Positions 19,406 through 30,313 of a stretch of 64,000 nucleotides of DNA are shown here, one piece after another (position 1 is the first letter of the stretch; each line of letters opens with the position of its first letter). The translations under genes and the position numbers were made by a program. The notes below the pieces were generated by a model that was not told where the DNA came from, did no database searches, and saw nothing but the letters and a program-made list of their open reading frames with translations. This DNA comes from Gigaspora rosea (taxonomy: Eukaryota > Glomeromycota > Glomeromycetes > Diversisporales > Gigasporaceae), in the NCBI GenBank assembly GCA_003550325.1, contig QKWP01001708.1:38252-102251 (forward strand), read 5' to 3'.

Positions 19406-20203
19406 TCAGATACTTGTCAAGAAACTATTGCTAAAAGATATAAAAAAATTTAAGGATCATCAAATATTTTTTACATATTTGCATATTCATGTTACTATAG
19501 TAATTTGACACTTTTTGATCTATTGATTTAAGAGTGATCTTAATCTGATTTTACATAAAGCTTTGAATTTTCAATTCATCTTATTCAATTAATGATATAC
19601 AGAGATAAATTGGCAAAAATAATACATTTTTATTTTCTAATACTATTGTATTGACTACCTAGATAATTTGTTTATGGGTATACATAGTTATGCAAAAATT
19701 TTGTTTATAAATTTTAACTTTTGATAATAAGGCCTTTGACTATATGTGTTGTATGTTTGAAAGAACATAATCATTATTTCTGGTAGTCCAGTACTTTAGC
19801 TTAAGTAGTTTTTCAGTTCACAAAAACAAATAGCTAGTAATTTCTTGGATCATATAAATATAATTTCTTAATTTTTTTCTATTTTTCTTTTGTTAATTAA
19901 AAATAAAACAGGAAAAGTCAACTCTTTTTATACCAAAAAAATATAAATTTTAAAATTTTTAGTTCAATTATTATAAAGTAAGTTAATTGTATTTAATATG
20001 TAAATTGAGTATATTATAGTAATTTGAAAGTGTATAAGATTAGCAAGGCTTATAAAATTTAGTTTAAAGTGAAAATCTCTTTAACTATATAGTATTAAAA
20101 AAAACAACATATACAAATAAAAGAAAAATAATATATATATACAAAAAAAAATAAAAAAATATAAATAAAAAAAAAAATAAATTTTGATTAGTTAAATTAA
20201 TAC
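19406..20203. other. AT-rich intergenic, no gene seen
   Basis: Includes the degraded relative of the 244-bp repeat near 19700-19870. The stretch 20100-20190 is almost pure A/T. Confidence 0.4.
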
Positions 20204-20504
20204 CTAAACCTGTGCTTCTGCAAAGGACATAAGGCAGGCCTGTGACTTTGTAAAGAGTATAAAAAGGTCTAAAAACATGTTCAGTTCTTCTTTACAAACT
20301 TTATGTACTTCTAATAAAAGCAATGAGTAATCATCAACTGATAATTTGTTTAATATGTTAGTGGTAGTATGTTGTACTATGAGGAGATTATGTACTCCTC
20401 TGGCCTTATATGGCTCATATATTTCTATACATATTTGGATACATCTTCAGTAAATTTTTCTTTTATAAAGTGCTAAGAATTTCTATTCCACCTTCTCTCT
20501 TCTA

Positions 20505-20690
20505 AATACTCGCCTAAAAATAATAATATTCAAGAAGTGAGATTTGATCAAGATGAGATTTATGAATCTTATTTCGAATATATATGACTCTATTTTTCTA
20601 AATGCTTATCTAAGAAATAATAATATTCAAGAAGGGTAATTTGGTTAAGATGAAATTTACGGATCTTATCTTGAATATACTTTTGAATAG
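20505..20690. repeat. ~95-bp tandem duplication
   Basis: Two copies of a segment with AATAATAATATTCAAGAAG, AAGATGA(G/A)ATTTA and ATCTTAT, diverged by about 15 percent by eye. Confidence 0.6.
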
Positions 20691-20965
20691 TATTACTAGT
20701 ATGCAAAAGCTTTTGAAATATTTCATAGTATTAAAAAATGCTTTAAAAGTTTTCAAGTATTTGTTTAAGTATTGATTTTATTAAAAAGATACTAATTATT
20801 TTATAATCTTTTGAAACTTTTATGAAATCACAATGTGACAAAAAATATAAATCAAGTGATTCATCATTTATAATATATATTTTTGAATAGGCCTAAGAAA
20901 ATACAAAAAGTTTCAAGTATTGAAAAAATACTTTACAAGTAAAAAATGACAAATTATCATCATTA
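20685..20965. repeat. Dispersed repeat, copy 1
   Basis: About 270 bp containing TGCAAAAGCTTTTGAAATATT, GTATTGATTTTATTAAAAAG and TATAATCTTTTG. Similar copies are at 22400-22695 and at 23323-23520; the second is split from the third by the foldback element at 22705-23322. Confidence 0.55.
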
Positions 20966-21759
20966 GATAAATTTACAATATTACTCTCTAAATTAATATT
21001 TTGCTCAGGATTGAAGAACATCCAATATCTATTTGGTCTTCATTAATATCATGTTGAGGCAATTTATCAAAAAGCGAAGTTTTGCAAAAAACCTTAGTAC
21101 TTTTGCCAAAACCTGGAATTTCATTTATTTAATTTTCATAGCATAACTGCAAATTTATGTGCAATTATTAAACATTTTAAAATTATCTGCATTAGAAGTT
21201 TACTGAACACACTAGTATTAGCAGAGAAATCATTGGTCATGCTATGCTATGTGAAACATAAAATAGTATAAAAGATATTATTGTCTTGCCAATTTTGAAA
21301 TACAATCAATCTTGAAAAACGAAAATTCTTATTAAATTTTTTTTTAAATGTTAAGTTACAATCCTGAAAGAAATTTCATTTTTTTAAATCTAATGCTAAG
21401 AATAAAAACTCAGACATATATCTAAGTAAACCTAAATACTTATCTGCAGCCTAAACCTTTCTTATTAAATTTTGTCATAAATAGTAAACAAATGATATTG
21501 TTTTTATATAAATTGACAACTTTCATCAACTTATAATATACTTTAATTAAATTCGAACCATTTCAAAATTATGCAAAATTATTAAAAATGTATTAAATAA
21601 ATTGTTTTTTAAATTATTCAATTTATTACAATAATCTTTAAAGAAATCAAAGAGGTCAAAGGCGTTATTGAAACCCAAAATATCCAAATCTAAAGATAAA
21701 AAAAAAGGAAAAAAGATAGTGAGTAGACTTTCAGCAGGTCAATTGCCTTACTGTCAGAA

Positions 21760-22138
21760 GTGGGTTTACCTATCTCTACAATTATCACAGAGCCATCGTA
21801 TAATTCCAAAGATTTTTGGCATCTTTTTGAATTAGTGGATAACACATATTCAAAAAATTTTGAAGTCAATTCTAATACTAATATTCTTGATGAATTTGAA
21901 AATACTTACAAGAATATCGTGAATTATCTGATGATTTTCAGTTAGTACAGATTATATAGAAGGTATGCAAAATAATTTATCTGACGATGAAAATCAAGAA
22001 TATGATGAATTTTCTAATAAAGCTTACACTGATTTAATGGTTTTGGTTACAAAATATAAACTAAGTAATGCAGCTAGAAATTTAATTATCTCATTCTTTA
22101 ATAAGCATTCAAATTATTCTAAATCTCTATTACCTTAA
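21760..22138 (+). pseudogene. N-terminal fragment of a transposase-like gene
   Basis: A plus frame opens MGLPISTIITEPSYNSKDFW and runs to TAG near 21943. The coding signal then continues in another frame to TAA 22136-22138, with YDEFSNKAYTDLMVLVTKYK and LSNAARNLIISFFNKHSNYS. From memory the LM-LVTKYKLSNAA-FFNKHS pattern is the usual N-terminal region of the same abundant AM-fungal transposon family as the decayed gene at 8160-10418, which lacks this part. One frameshift or stop and no downstream domain: a remnant. Confidence 0.5.
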
Positions 22139-22399
22139 ATACTTTAAGATATTTCAGAATATTGCAAAAGGCATTTTTTTGATATAATAGCAAATTTGTA
22201 ATACAATTTAAAAATTGAACGATTTAAAATATTAAAATATAAAAAAAATTTTATATTTTTACACTATGTTTCGAAATAAGTTATAGTTTTTAAAATATAA
22301 CAAATTTAAACGAAATTATTTATTTAGAGCAAATTTCTTTTAGCTTTATTCACTAAATTACAAGAATTTCTAATGTAATATTTTATGATTATTTATAGC

Positions 22400-22695
22400 T
22401 TATACTTTTGAATAGTGTTACAAGAATGCAAAAGCTTTCGAAATATTTCATAGTGTTGAAAAATACTTTGAAAGTTTTCAAGTGTTTGTTTAAGCATTGA
22501 TTTTATTAAAAAGTTATTAATTATTTTATAATCTTTTGTAAACTTTCATAAAATTACAAAATGACAAAAATATAAATAAAATAATTCATTATTTATAAAA
22601 TATATTTTGAATAAGCCTAAGAAAATGCAAAAAGTTTTGAAATATTTCAAAGTATTGAAAAAAATACTTTACAAGTTTTCATTTTGCTATTGATT
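22400..22695. repeat. Dispersed repeat, copy 2
   Basis: Same repeat as 20685-20965 (TGCAAAAGCTTTCGAAATATT, CATTGATTTTATTAAAAAG, AATAAGCCTAAGAAAATGC). It duplicates itself around 22600 and is the insertion target of the foldback element. Confidence 0.55.
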
Positions 22696-22704
22696 TTATT
22701 AAAA

Positions 22705-23322
22705 GGGAAAATAAATTTGTCGCACCCCTTGCTTTGACCAATCAAATCGCACGATTTTATAGGCAAAAAAAATTATTTTTTAAAAATTTAAAATTTTACT
22801 TAATAAAGTGTAAAATATATATAAAATAGCATGTCATATAACGTTAAATTTAGTAAAATTTTATTCTGAACAGCTTTTTCTAAGTCGTAAAGATAGGTTG
22901 TCTTAGTAAAAAAAACGTTTTATAAGAAAAATCAAATTTTCCAAAGTTAGCACATATAAAACTTTTTTTTTACTAAACTAATCTACTTTTTAACTTAGAA
23001 AGAAGTTGTTTAGCATAAAATTTTACATGTAATACTTGAATGTAAATATAGATTATATTAGTAAAAAAAAATTTTATATGTGCTAATGATCGAAATTTTT
23101 GATTTTTCTTATAAAACGTTATTTTTTTACTAAGACAATCTATTTTTATGACTTAGAAAAAGTTGTTCAAAATAAAATTTTACACTATATGCTTTGATAT
23201 CACTTATTTATTTTTACATTTTACTAATAAAATTTTTAATTTTTAAAACTTAAAATTTTTTTGTCTACAAAATCGTGCGATTTGATTGGTCAGAATCAGG
23301 GGTGCGACAAATTTCTATTCTC
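22705..23322. mobile_element. 618-bp foldback MITE with 9-bp target duplication
   Basis: Nearly the whole element is an inverted repeat. The ends read GGGAAAATAAATTTGTCGCA and, reverse-complemented from the right, GAGAATAGAAATTTGTCGCA. ACCAATCAAATCGCACGATT is also shared. It is flanked by TTATTAAAA on both sides (22696-22704 and 23323-23331). A 9-bp duplication is typical of Mutator-like elements. It interrupts a dispersed repeat whose undisrupted version lies at 20685-20965. Confidence 0.8.
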
Positions 23323-23649
23323 TTATTAAAAAAACTTATTAATCAATTTATAATCTTTTGTAGACTTTAATAAGTTCAAAAAATATAAATCAAGATGATT
23401 CATTATTTATAACTTATAATTTAAATAGTGCTTCAAATATGCAAAATATTTTGAAATATTTTATAGTATTGAAAAATACAAGTTTTAAGCCATTTGTTTT
23501 AAGATAATATTGAATTTGGGTAATAAGCTAATTATATTAATTTTTTTTTTATATCTTTAAAATTTTTAAAAATGGTTTGTAAATATTTTGTATTTTTTAT
23601 AAGATTAAATCTTCCTAGCATTTTATAAATTTTTATATGCTTCTGTCAA

Positions 23650-23930
23650 CTTTTGTAAGCCTTACAGTGCATAAAAAAATTATAAATTTACATAAAAATT
23701 TTATGTAAATTTACGATTTTCTTATGCACCATAAGAAAATTGTAAATTTACATAAGATTTTTATGTAAATTTATGATTTACTTATGGACTATAAGAAAAT
23801 TATATAAAAATTTTACATAAATTTACGATTTTCTTATGCACTATAAGGCTTACATAGTTTTACGTTAAAATTTATGTAAGTTTACAATTTTTTTACGTAC
23901 CATAAAAACTTACGTAAGATTATACTATTA
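23650..23930. repeat. Alternating inverted repeats (CTTATG...GTAAATTTAC)
   Basis: About five units of TTATGTAAATTTACGATTTT and its reverse complement alternate head to head, with CTTATGCAC/CCATAAGAAAA borders. Any two neighbours can form a long hairpin. Non-coding. Confidence 0.7.
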
Positions 23931-23978
23931 TAAATTTGCTGATGTATTTAAGTAAAATAAGATTGGAATCCTTTATAT

Positions 23979-24251
23979 AGTGCACCATGCACTTAGTGCA
24001 CCCCTTCAATATCTTAATATTTTACTAGAGTAACCCCTGTCATGTTACTAAGCAAAAATACTTATCTCGCAATTTTACTAGAGTAACTCCTGTTGTGTTA
24101 CTAAGCAAAAATGCTCCTTTCGCAATTTTATCCTAAACCCAATTCTAATTCTAACTTTAATTTTAATTTTAATTTAATTTTTAATTTTATTATACTATTA
24201 GGACTACTAAAAATGCTAAATTTATAGGTGCACTGAGTGCACTAGTGCACT
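23979..24251. mobile_element. ~273-bp MITE with GTGCAC-rich inverted ends
   Basis: The left end AGTGCACCATGCACTTAGTG and the right end GGTGCACTGAGTGCACTAG are inverted. The interior has two tandem copies of a 58-bp piece (TTTTACTAGAGTAACYCCTG...) followed by TTTAATTTTAATT short repeats. Confidence 0.65.
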
Positions 24252-24871
24252 AAATTTTTTCAATAAAATTAATAAATTATCTGTTAAAAATTAATAAAAA
24301 TCAAGCAAAGCTTTTATAATAAAAATTTTTTATAACTTGAGTTTAACAAAACTAATAAAAATTTTTTAAATAATTGTTAACAAATTTATACAATTCAAAA
24401 AATTTTTATCAAATTTGGTTAAGTTTTTGTTATTATAAATTATATTTGTTTAAAATATTTTAAAACATAGTAAAAAATATTCAAAAACTATATATTACCT
24501 ATAGTGTTCAAATTAATAAAATAAAAACAAAACCTAAATTTTGATTAATATTAAAGTTAGAGTTCTAGGATAAATAGAAGTATAGATTATACCAAAATTT
24601 TCATAAGAATTTTTTTTGCTAAAGTCTTAAAAATAATTTTATAAATGAATTTTTGTATTAGAATCATTTTTTTATATCAGGTATTATATCTAACTTCCAT
24701 ATTATACTGCAGCTTATAATTAAAATAATAGTAATGTTGAACACTAGTGGACATATTTATATTTAAATAAATAATCTTTGAAACTAAAGGTATATATATT
24801 AAAATGTTTTTATTTTGAAAGCACTTACAATTTAAATAAATAAATTATAATTAACTAGTAATATAATTATA
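24252..24871. other. AT-rich intergenic, no gene seen
   Basis: Very AT-rich, with no frame or motif that I can support. Confidence 0.4.
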
Positions 24872-25204
24872 TGGGGTTTTATCTATTAGAACAGCCCTTT
24901 TTTACAATTTTTTAAAAAATAAGTTTTTATTTAATTTATATAAATTTTGACATAGTTGACATTTTTCAATTATAAATAAAAATTAATTTGCATAATAAAC
25001 AATAAAGATAATGTAAAAAAAAATTACAACAGGCTGTTTAGAACTAACTCATTATAAGATTATCTAATAGTTACCTGTTACTAATTAGAATTATAAAATT
25101 TGATTAATTCTGAATCAGTCCAAAAATTAAACCAAATAATTAAACTCAATTATCTCCAAATAAAATATATATAAAAAAAGGCTATTTTAATAAATAATAA
25201 CCCA
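24872..25204. mobile_element. 333-bp TA-flanked MITE, copy A
   Basis: Begins TGGGGTTTTATCTATTAGAA, is flanked by TA at 24870-24871 and 25205-25206, and ends ...AATAACCCA. It shares most of its length with copy B at 25389-25720 in the same orientation (CAATTTTTTxAAAAATAAG, CATTTTTCAATTATAAAT, AATTAAACTCAATTATCTC) but its ends are more mutated. Confidence 0.75.
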
Positions 25205-25388
25205 TATTGCAGATAGTATTTGTAGCTGTTTCAAATTTATTGACTTGACTAAATCAATATTTAAAAATCAGCTTAGTTAACTATAATCAACTATATAGGG
25301 TCACCTAATTTAATTAGCTGATTTTTATTATGTGATAATATATCAGATAATTAGTTAATTATCACTATTGCTATAGATTCCAATAATA

Positions 25389-25720
25389 TGGGGTGTGATC
25401 AATCAAAATAGCCCATTTTTACAATTTTTTGAAAAATAAGTTTTTATTAGATTCTTATAAATTTTAATATGATTGACATTTTTCAATTATAAATGAAAGT
25501 CGATATGCATAATAAAAAATCAAGATAATGTAAAAAAAAGATTATATGAGGCTGCATAGAGCCCAGCACATCACGAGATTACTCTATAGTCACATGCTAT
25601 CTTTAACCAATCAAAATCATTAAATTTGATTAATCCCGGAGATCAAACCAAATAATTAAACTCAATTATCTCAAAATAAGTTATATGTAAAAGTGGGCTG
25701 TTTTAATTGACCACACCCCA
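25389..25720. mobile_element. 332-bp TA-flanked MITE, copy B
   Basis: The ends TGGGGTGTGATCAATCAAAA and the complementary TTTTAATTGACCACACCCCA are flanked by TA (25387-25388 and 25721-25722). About 25-30 bp of inverted repeat lead to AGCCCA/TGGGCT. It has the same family and length as copy A, 184 bp away, and no coding capacity. Confidence 0.8.
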
Positions 25721-25880
25721 TATATCTAAAAGATTCAAAAGAACTATATTGAATACAATATAATTTTATTTTAATGCTACAAATAATATTTCATTGATAC
25801 AAATTTTAAAAGTAAAAAAGCTAAGCTATAAAAATTTTTATTATTCAAAGTTTTATTAAAAAAAATCTATATACTTTACA

Positions 25881-26150
25881 TTATAATTTGGTTTTGTTAT
25901 AATCAAGAATATACTTAATAATTTTAGAGTTTTCTTTTAAGAATAATAGATCATGAACTGTATCTGTACTAAGTCAATTATATTTATTAATTATAGTATT
26001 TCCTGTATCAGAGAAAAGATGTTCTGAAGGAACAGAAGTTGCTAGTATTTTTAAAAAAATTTATGCTTGTTTTGCAAAAAGAGATAATAAGTTTTTATAC
26101 TTTTTTTGCCATTTAAATAGATTATATTTTTTATAAAGAGGTCTTTTAAA
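25881..26150 (-). pseudogene. hAT transposase C-terminal remnant
   Basis: A minus-strand frame ending at TAA 25881-25883 reads ILATSVPSEHLFSDTGNT, then LSTDTVHDLLFLKENSK, the classical hAT C-terminal dimerisation segment (SVPSExxFS...H.L.FLK.N). Two in-frame stops lie before and after the SVPSE block, and the tryptophan-containing segment upstream is only partly readable (WQKKYKNLLSLFAKQ). The BED finger and catalytic aspartates are not recognisable in the adjacent 2 kb. Confidence 0.65.
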
Positions 26151-26171
26151 TCATATTTTGGAATTTTGAAA

Positions 26172-26357
26172 TTGAGTAATAAATTTTAAGTTCAAAAACA
26201 ATAGGCAAAAGAGAAGAAGTTTCTATTTTATTACTAAAAAAAAAGCTATGTCCATTTCTGATACATTTTAAGTTCAAGAACAACAGGCAAAAAAGAAGAA
26301 GGTTCTATTTTATTACTAAAGAAAAAGCTATGTTCATTTCTGAAACTTGAAAATTAA
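26172..26357. repeat. 93-bp tandem duplication
   Basis: Two direct copies containing TTTTAAGTTCAA(A/G)AACAA, GGCAAAA and TCTATTTTATTACTAAA...AGCTATG, about 93 bp apart. Confidence 0.7.
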
Positions 26358-28073
26358 GCATTATTAAATACCTCTATTTGATTTATAGACTTATTAATAA
26401 AAGGTTTTATATAGTAAATGCCATGTGCTTACAAAGTAAAGATTACCAAAAAATTTAAAAATCTTATAATTAAAGCTTATAGTTTCACTTTATTATTTGT
26501 GCTACTTTAATACTATACTTGTATAAAAATTTTGTAACTTTATATATAACCTGAAAATTTCAATTCAGCCTTGTCTATATATAATTTCTATTACATTTTA
26601 ATCTAGCTAACTAGCAAATTATTAATTAAAAATTATAAAAACCAACTATAGCATATGTAGCTAAAATTTTTTTTATATATATTGTAAATAAAATTGATTA
26701 AAAACCTTAGCAATATTATTAATTTAAAATATATTATTGCTAACTTACAAATTATTTGAACTATCTTTGCAATTTAAATTTTATATAATTTTGAATATAT
26801 TTCAATATCTATTATTTCATAGTTTATAGAATTTTTCAAAATAAATACGTATATTGTCTCTCAAATTCATTAAAAATAAGCTATTGAGAACCTCTACTAG
26901 ATTTTTGAATTAAATGTTTGCAAATCAAAAAACAGCTTGTTAAAAAAGAATTATAGCTACAAACCCATTTATTAATATCAGTAAAATACTAGATTTCTAA
27001 ATTATTTATATTAGTTTTTGTACAATAATTCCAGCAATGCTTAAAGTTCTTCCACTAGTGAGGCTCAATATGACCAATAAGTAACTATTTGAGATGATTC
27101 TTTTAGTCATTAATTTTCACAAATAATATAAAATACAAAATCTAATTGTAGCTGATTAAATCAGTATAGGTAGTTATATTTTAGGATCTTTCAATAGCTC
27201 TCAAACATCATGTAGTTTTGCAATATGGAATGTCTGGTCGATCAGCACATGTTCAAAAATAATGTTGGTTTGAAAAGTACTATGATAAGTATAAGTAATT
27301 CTATAACTGAGCAAACTTATTTTTATAACAATAATTGTAGATTTCTTGAGTAAATAGGTTCTATATTTTATTTGCTATAAGAAGCTTTTTTTAAATTTGT
27401 TGAAATTAAAGTATGCATATTGAAATATCTTTTAATAAGAGTTAAAATTTCATTTTGTTAATTTGAAGTATGTGCTTCTAATAGATTTACATTTGGAAAA
27501 AAGTGGGTTTAATATTTTTATTTCATAAATAAAATCTTTGTTGTTTTTTTAGATTTTATTTTTGTAAGTATAGCTCTTTTGAGGTGCTATAAGCAAAGCT
27601 AGATTTTTGCAGCTGGCCAAGCAATTTGTACTGCATTTATTCAGAATAGTCTTTATCTAGAAAGATATATTTCATGAAACTTCTATTCTATTAATTTTTG
27701 TTAAAAAGTGCACAATTATTTTACTTTTACTATGTTACTATTTTCTTTTTACTTTTAATAAAAAGATAAGTCAAAGCAAATTCTAATTCATAAACTTTAT
27801 CTATCAAACTATACAGTTTGAACATCTACATGTTGTCTTGTAAGTAGCATCAATATGAAGTTCTTGCACACTTTTAAGTTTATTAATTATACATATAGTA
27901 AATCCTAGTGTTTTTATGTTTTTTCTATATTAAATAACAAATGGCACCTATGAATATAATATTTTTGCAGCAAAATACAAGCATATTTAAAATGGGCCTC
28001 ATTTCTTTTATATTTAAATTGAATAAATATAGTCCACTAATAATAAATTTGTTTCATTATATAAGTTTTTATA
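26358..28073. other. AT-rich intergenic, no gene seen
   Basis: Some short minus-strand frames have protein-like wording (for example near 27200 and 27600) but none is long enough to call. They may be further decay of the adjacent hAT element. Confidence 0.35.
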
Positions 28074-28336
28074 TTAAACTTTAATAACAAGTATTTTTGC
28101 AATTGTACTAGATTTAATCGTTTGCAAAATTTCGAAGTTAACTTCAGGGTATGAAGAAATCATCGCTTCGTATTCTTCTTTGGAGGCTTTATTCATTAAA
28201 ATGTTAAAAATCATATAAAAAGGCACTATCAGAATTGGAAGTAACAAAATTGTGTCCAAAACGTGTGTATTGTTTTTTGTTTCATTTTTTATATTATGAG
28301 AAACTTGATGTATTATAACAATAAAAAAAGATATTG
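28074..28336 (-). CDS. Possible terminal exon of a two-helix membrane protein
   Basis: Open minus frame of about 87 codons ending at TAA 28074-28076, with less AT-biased codons than the surroundings. It starts right after an acceptor-like CTTTAG (28337-28342). Content: a hydrophobic start (AISFFIVIIHQV), a polar loop with NET and NNT sequons, a membrane helix (TILLLPILIVPFYMIFNIL), then a charged tail (ASKEEYEAMISSYPEVNFE). There is no ATG at its beginning, so it would be a 3' exon; upstream exons are not identifiable. It may be a gene fragment. Product unknown. Confidence 0.3.
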
Positions 28337-28342
28337 CTAAAG

Positions 28343-29618
28343 TTTATTTTTAATAGCAATAAGTTTATAAGCAAAACAAGTTAGTTGTACAATATAAATA
28401 GTTGTATTTATTTTATAGCTATTTTATATTTTTGTTTATAAAATAGTTATTATTAATAACTAAACTAAGAATAAATCTAATTTTTGGTTTATTAAATATT
28501 TAACTAATTTCAATAATTTTATTATTATTAGAATTAAAAAATCTATTCTATAATATTTATTTGAAATTAAAAGCAGTTAACTTAATAAATATTAAATAAA
28601 AGAATACTATTAAGATTATATAAAATGATCTATATATGCTCTACTCTTAATAAATATCCAGTAATTTCATAATATTGTTCTAGATTATTTATTCAATCCT
28701 TAAATATAATAAAAAAACAGATAATTATCTCAATACTAGATTAGTATTTTAATAGTATTTTATAAATCTTTAGTAGTATATAAAATAGGCAATTATAGTT
28801 TATTTTTTAATAAAATAAAATAATTTTGTATTATAGCAAGTAAGCAAATAATTTATTTTAAATTAAAAAATTATTCATTTTTTGTTAAACTTATTTGGTT
28901 AAGAGTGTTTTTAAGCATATATATTATTCTCATTCTCTAACAATAGACTTTGAACAGTGATTCTAATTCACTATCTTCCAAATGACTATACTATATACTT
29001 GATTTAATATTTTTTTCTTAAATCTAATACAAAATAATCCATTCTGGTATTACAAGTGTTCTATATAGTTTTTAGTCTATTATAATACTTTAATTAATTG
29101 ACTAAAAGAATTTTTACTCAATTGGCTACTAAAGTTTTAACTTTGGCTGTATTAAATTTATCTTTTAATAATTTTACTAATTTATATCTTTACTATAACT
29201 ATGACTTTATTATATTTATTACTATTTTCTTTATATCTAATAATATTTTTTTTTTATATCTATTATTATTTTCCTCTTTATTCATATTACTATTCTCTTT
29301 ATTATACTTGCTTGCATTTTATAATTAAATAATCTTATTAGTAATTTATTTATAAAATATAAGTTTAAGTATTTCTATTTATAAATTCTAATATTTTTGT
29401 TTAAAGAAAATATATATAACCCTTTATATTTGACCATGAAAATTTTTTTATTCTTATAGAAATCTGGGCTTGCTTCAAGTATATTATTATTCTACTAAAT
29501 ATTTTGCTAACAAAACTATAATCTTTTTAGACCCAATTTTTGGTAGCAAAACCATTTCTAACTATTATATGAATATATTACTTTGCCTTTATTTACTAAA
29601 AACTAGATGAATTTAATA
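28343..29618. other. AT-rich intergenic, no gene seen
   Basis: Very AT-rich. The 76-codon plus frame at 29098-29328 is Leu/Phe/Tyr-rich low complexity and not credible as a protein. Confidence 0.4.
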
Positions 29619-29937
29619 TAAGGTGATCATACCTAATTCTGTGAATTTTTTTTTGTCACATATAAAAGTTTGTCAAAAGATTGTATTTATTTGTAACATT
29701 TAATATAAAAAATAAACAATCAATTTATTGTTTAACTGTAAAATTTTTTTATACATTATACACTAAAAAATTTTTTAAACAATAAAAGTTACAACCCGTA
29801 TTATTTATAAGAATTTTAAAGCCACGGGCCTAATTCCGTGAATACATAATGAACTTGATTTTTTATTTGATAAATCGATTAAAGTTCATTAGTAAAACAG
29901 GTTCGTGGTATTAAGTTATACATATTTTAAAATTTTT

Positions 29938-29999
29938 ATAAAATTTGACCGATATTCTAAATATATCTAATCATTTGAATATCGGTCAAAAATTTTATA
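29938..29999. repeat. Palindrome inside the pogo-like element
   Basis: ATAAAATTTGACCGATATTC and its reverse complement GAATATCGGTCAAAAATTTTAT are separated by about 20 nt. It could form a strong hairpin in the 3' untranslated part of the transposase transcript. Confidence 0.65.
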
Positions 30000-30313
30000 A
30001 AAAAAAATTTTTTTTTATTAGAATTAAATAAATAATCCAACTAAAAAAGGTTTATTTACATTTCACAAAAATTTTAGATTACGAAAAATTCCTTATGATA
30101 AACAAATATTTAAATATATGATAGTTGATTTATTTTTAAAAAAATCCAGTTTATTATATAGAGTTTAATCATATTTAATAATGCGATTTTTTAATTTTAT
30201 AAAAAAATCGATTTTATTTATTTATTTTTACAGTTCGAAGGGCTATTTAAAAACAAGATATTAAAAGGTATTTGAAAAATATATTGTCCTTCAACAATAT
30301 ATTTACTTTTGCA

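Larger units (their letters stand above)
20204..21135 (-). pseudogene. Degenerate coding remnant, unknown protein
   Basis: Two minus-strand segments have protein-like frames in otherwise AT-rich DNA. 20446-20204 (81 codons, TAG end) includes KARGVHNLLIVQHTTT and LNKLSVDDYSLLLLEVHK. 21135-20990 includes NEIPGFGKSTKVFCKTSLFD and NEDQIDIGCSSILSKI, followed by a frameshifted LSNDDNLSFF. Neither has an ATG. They may be pieces or exons of one decayed gene, interrupted by a duplication near 20505-20690. Identity unknown. Confidence 0.3.

Noticed and set aside
29098..29328. 76-codon plus frame
   Set aside because: Leu/Phe/Tyr low complexity from T-rich sequence.
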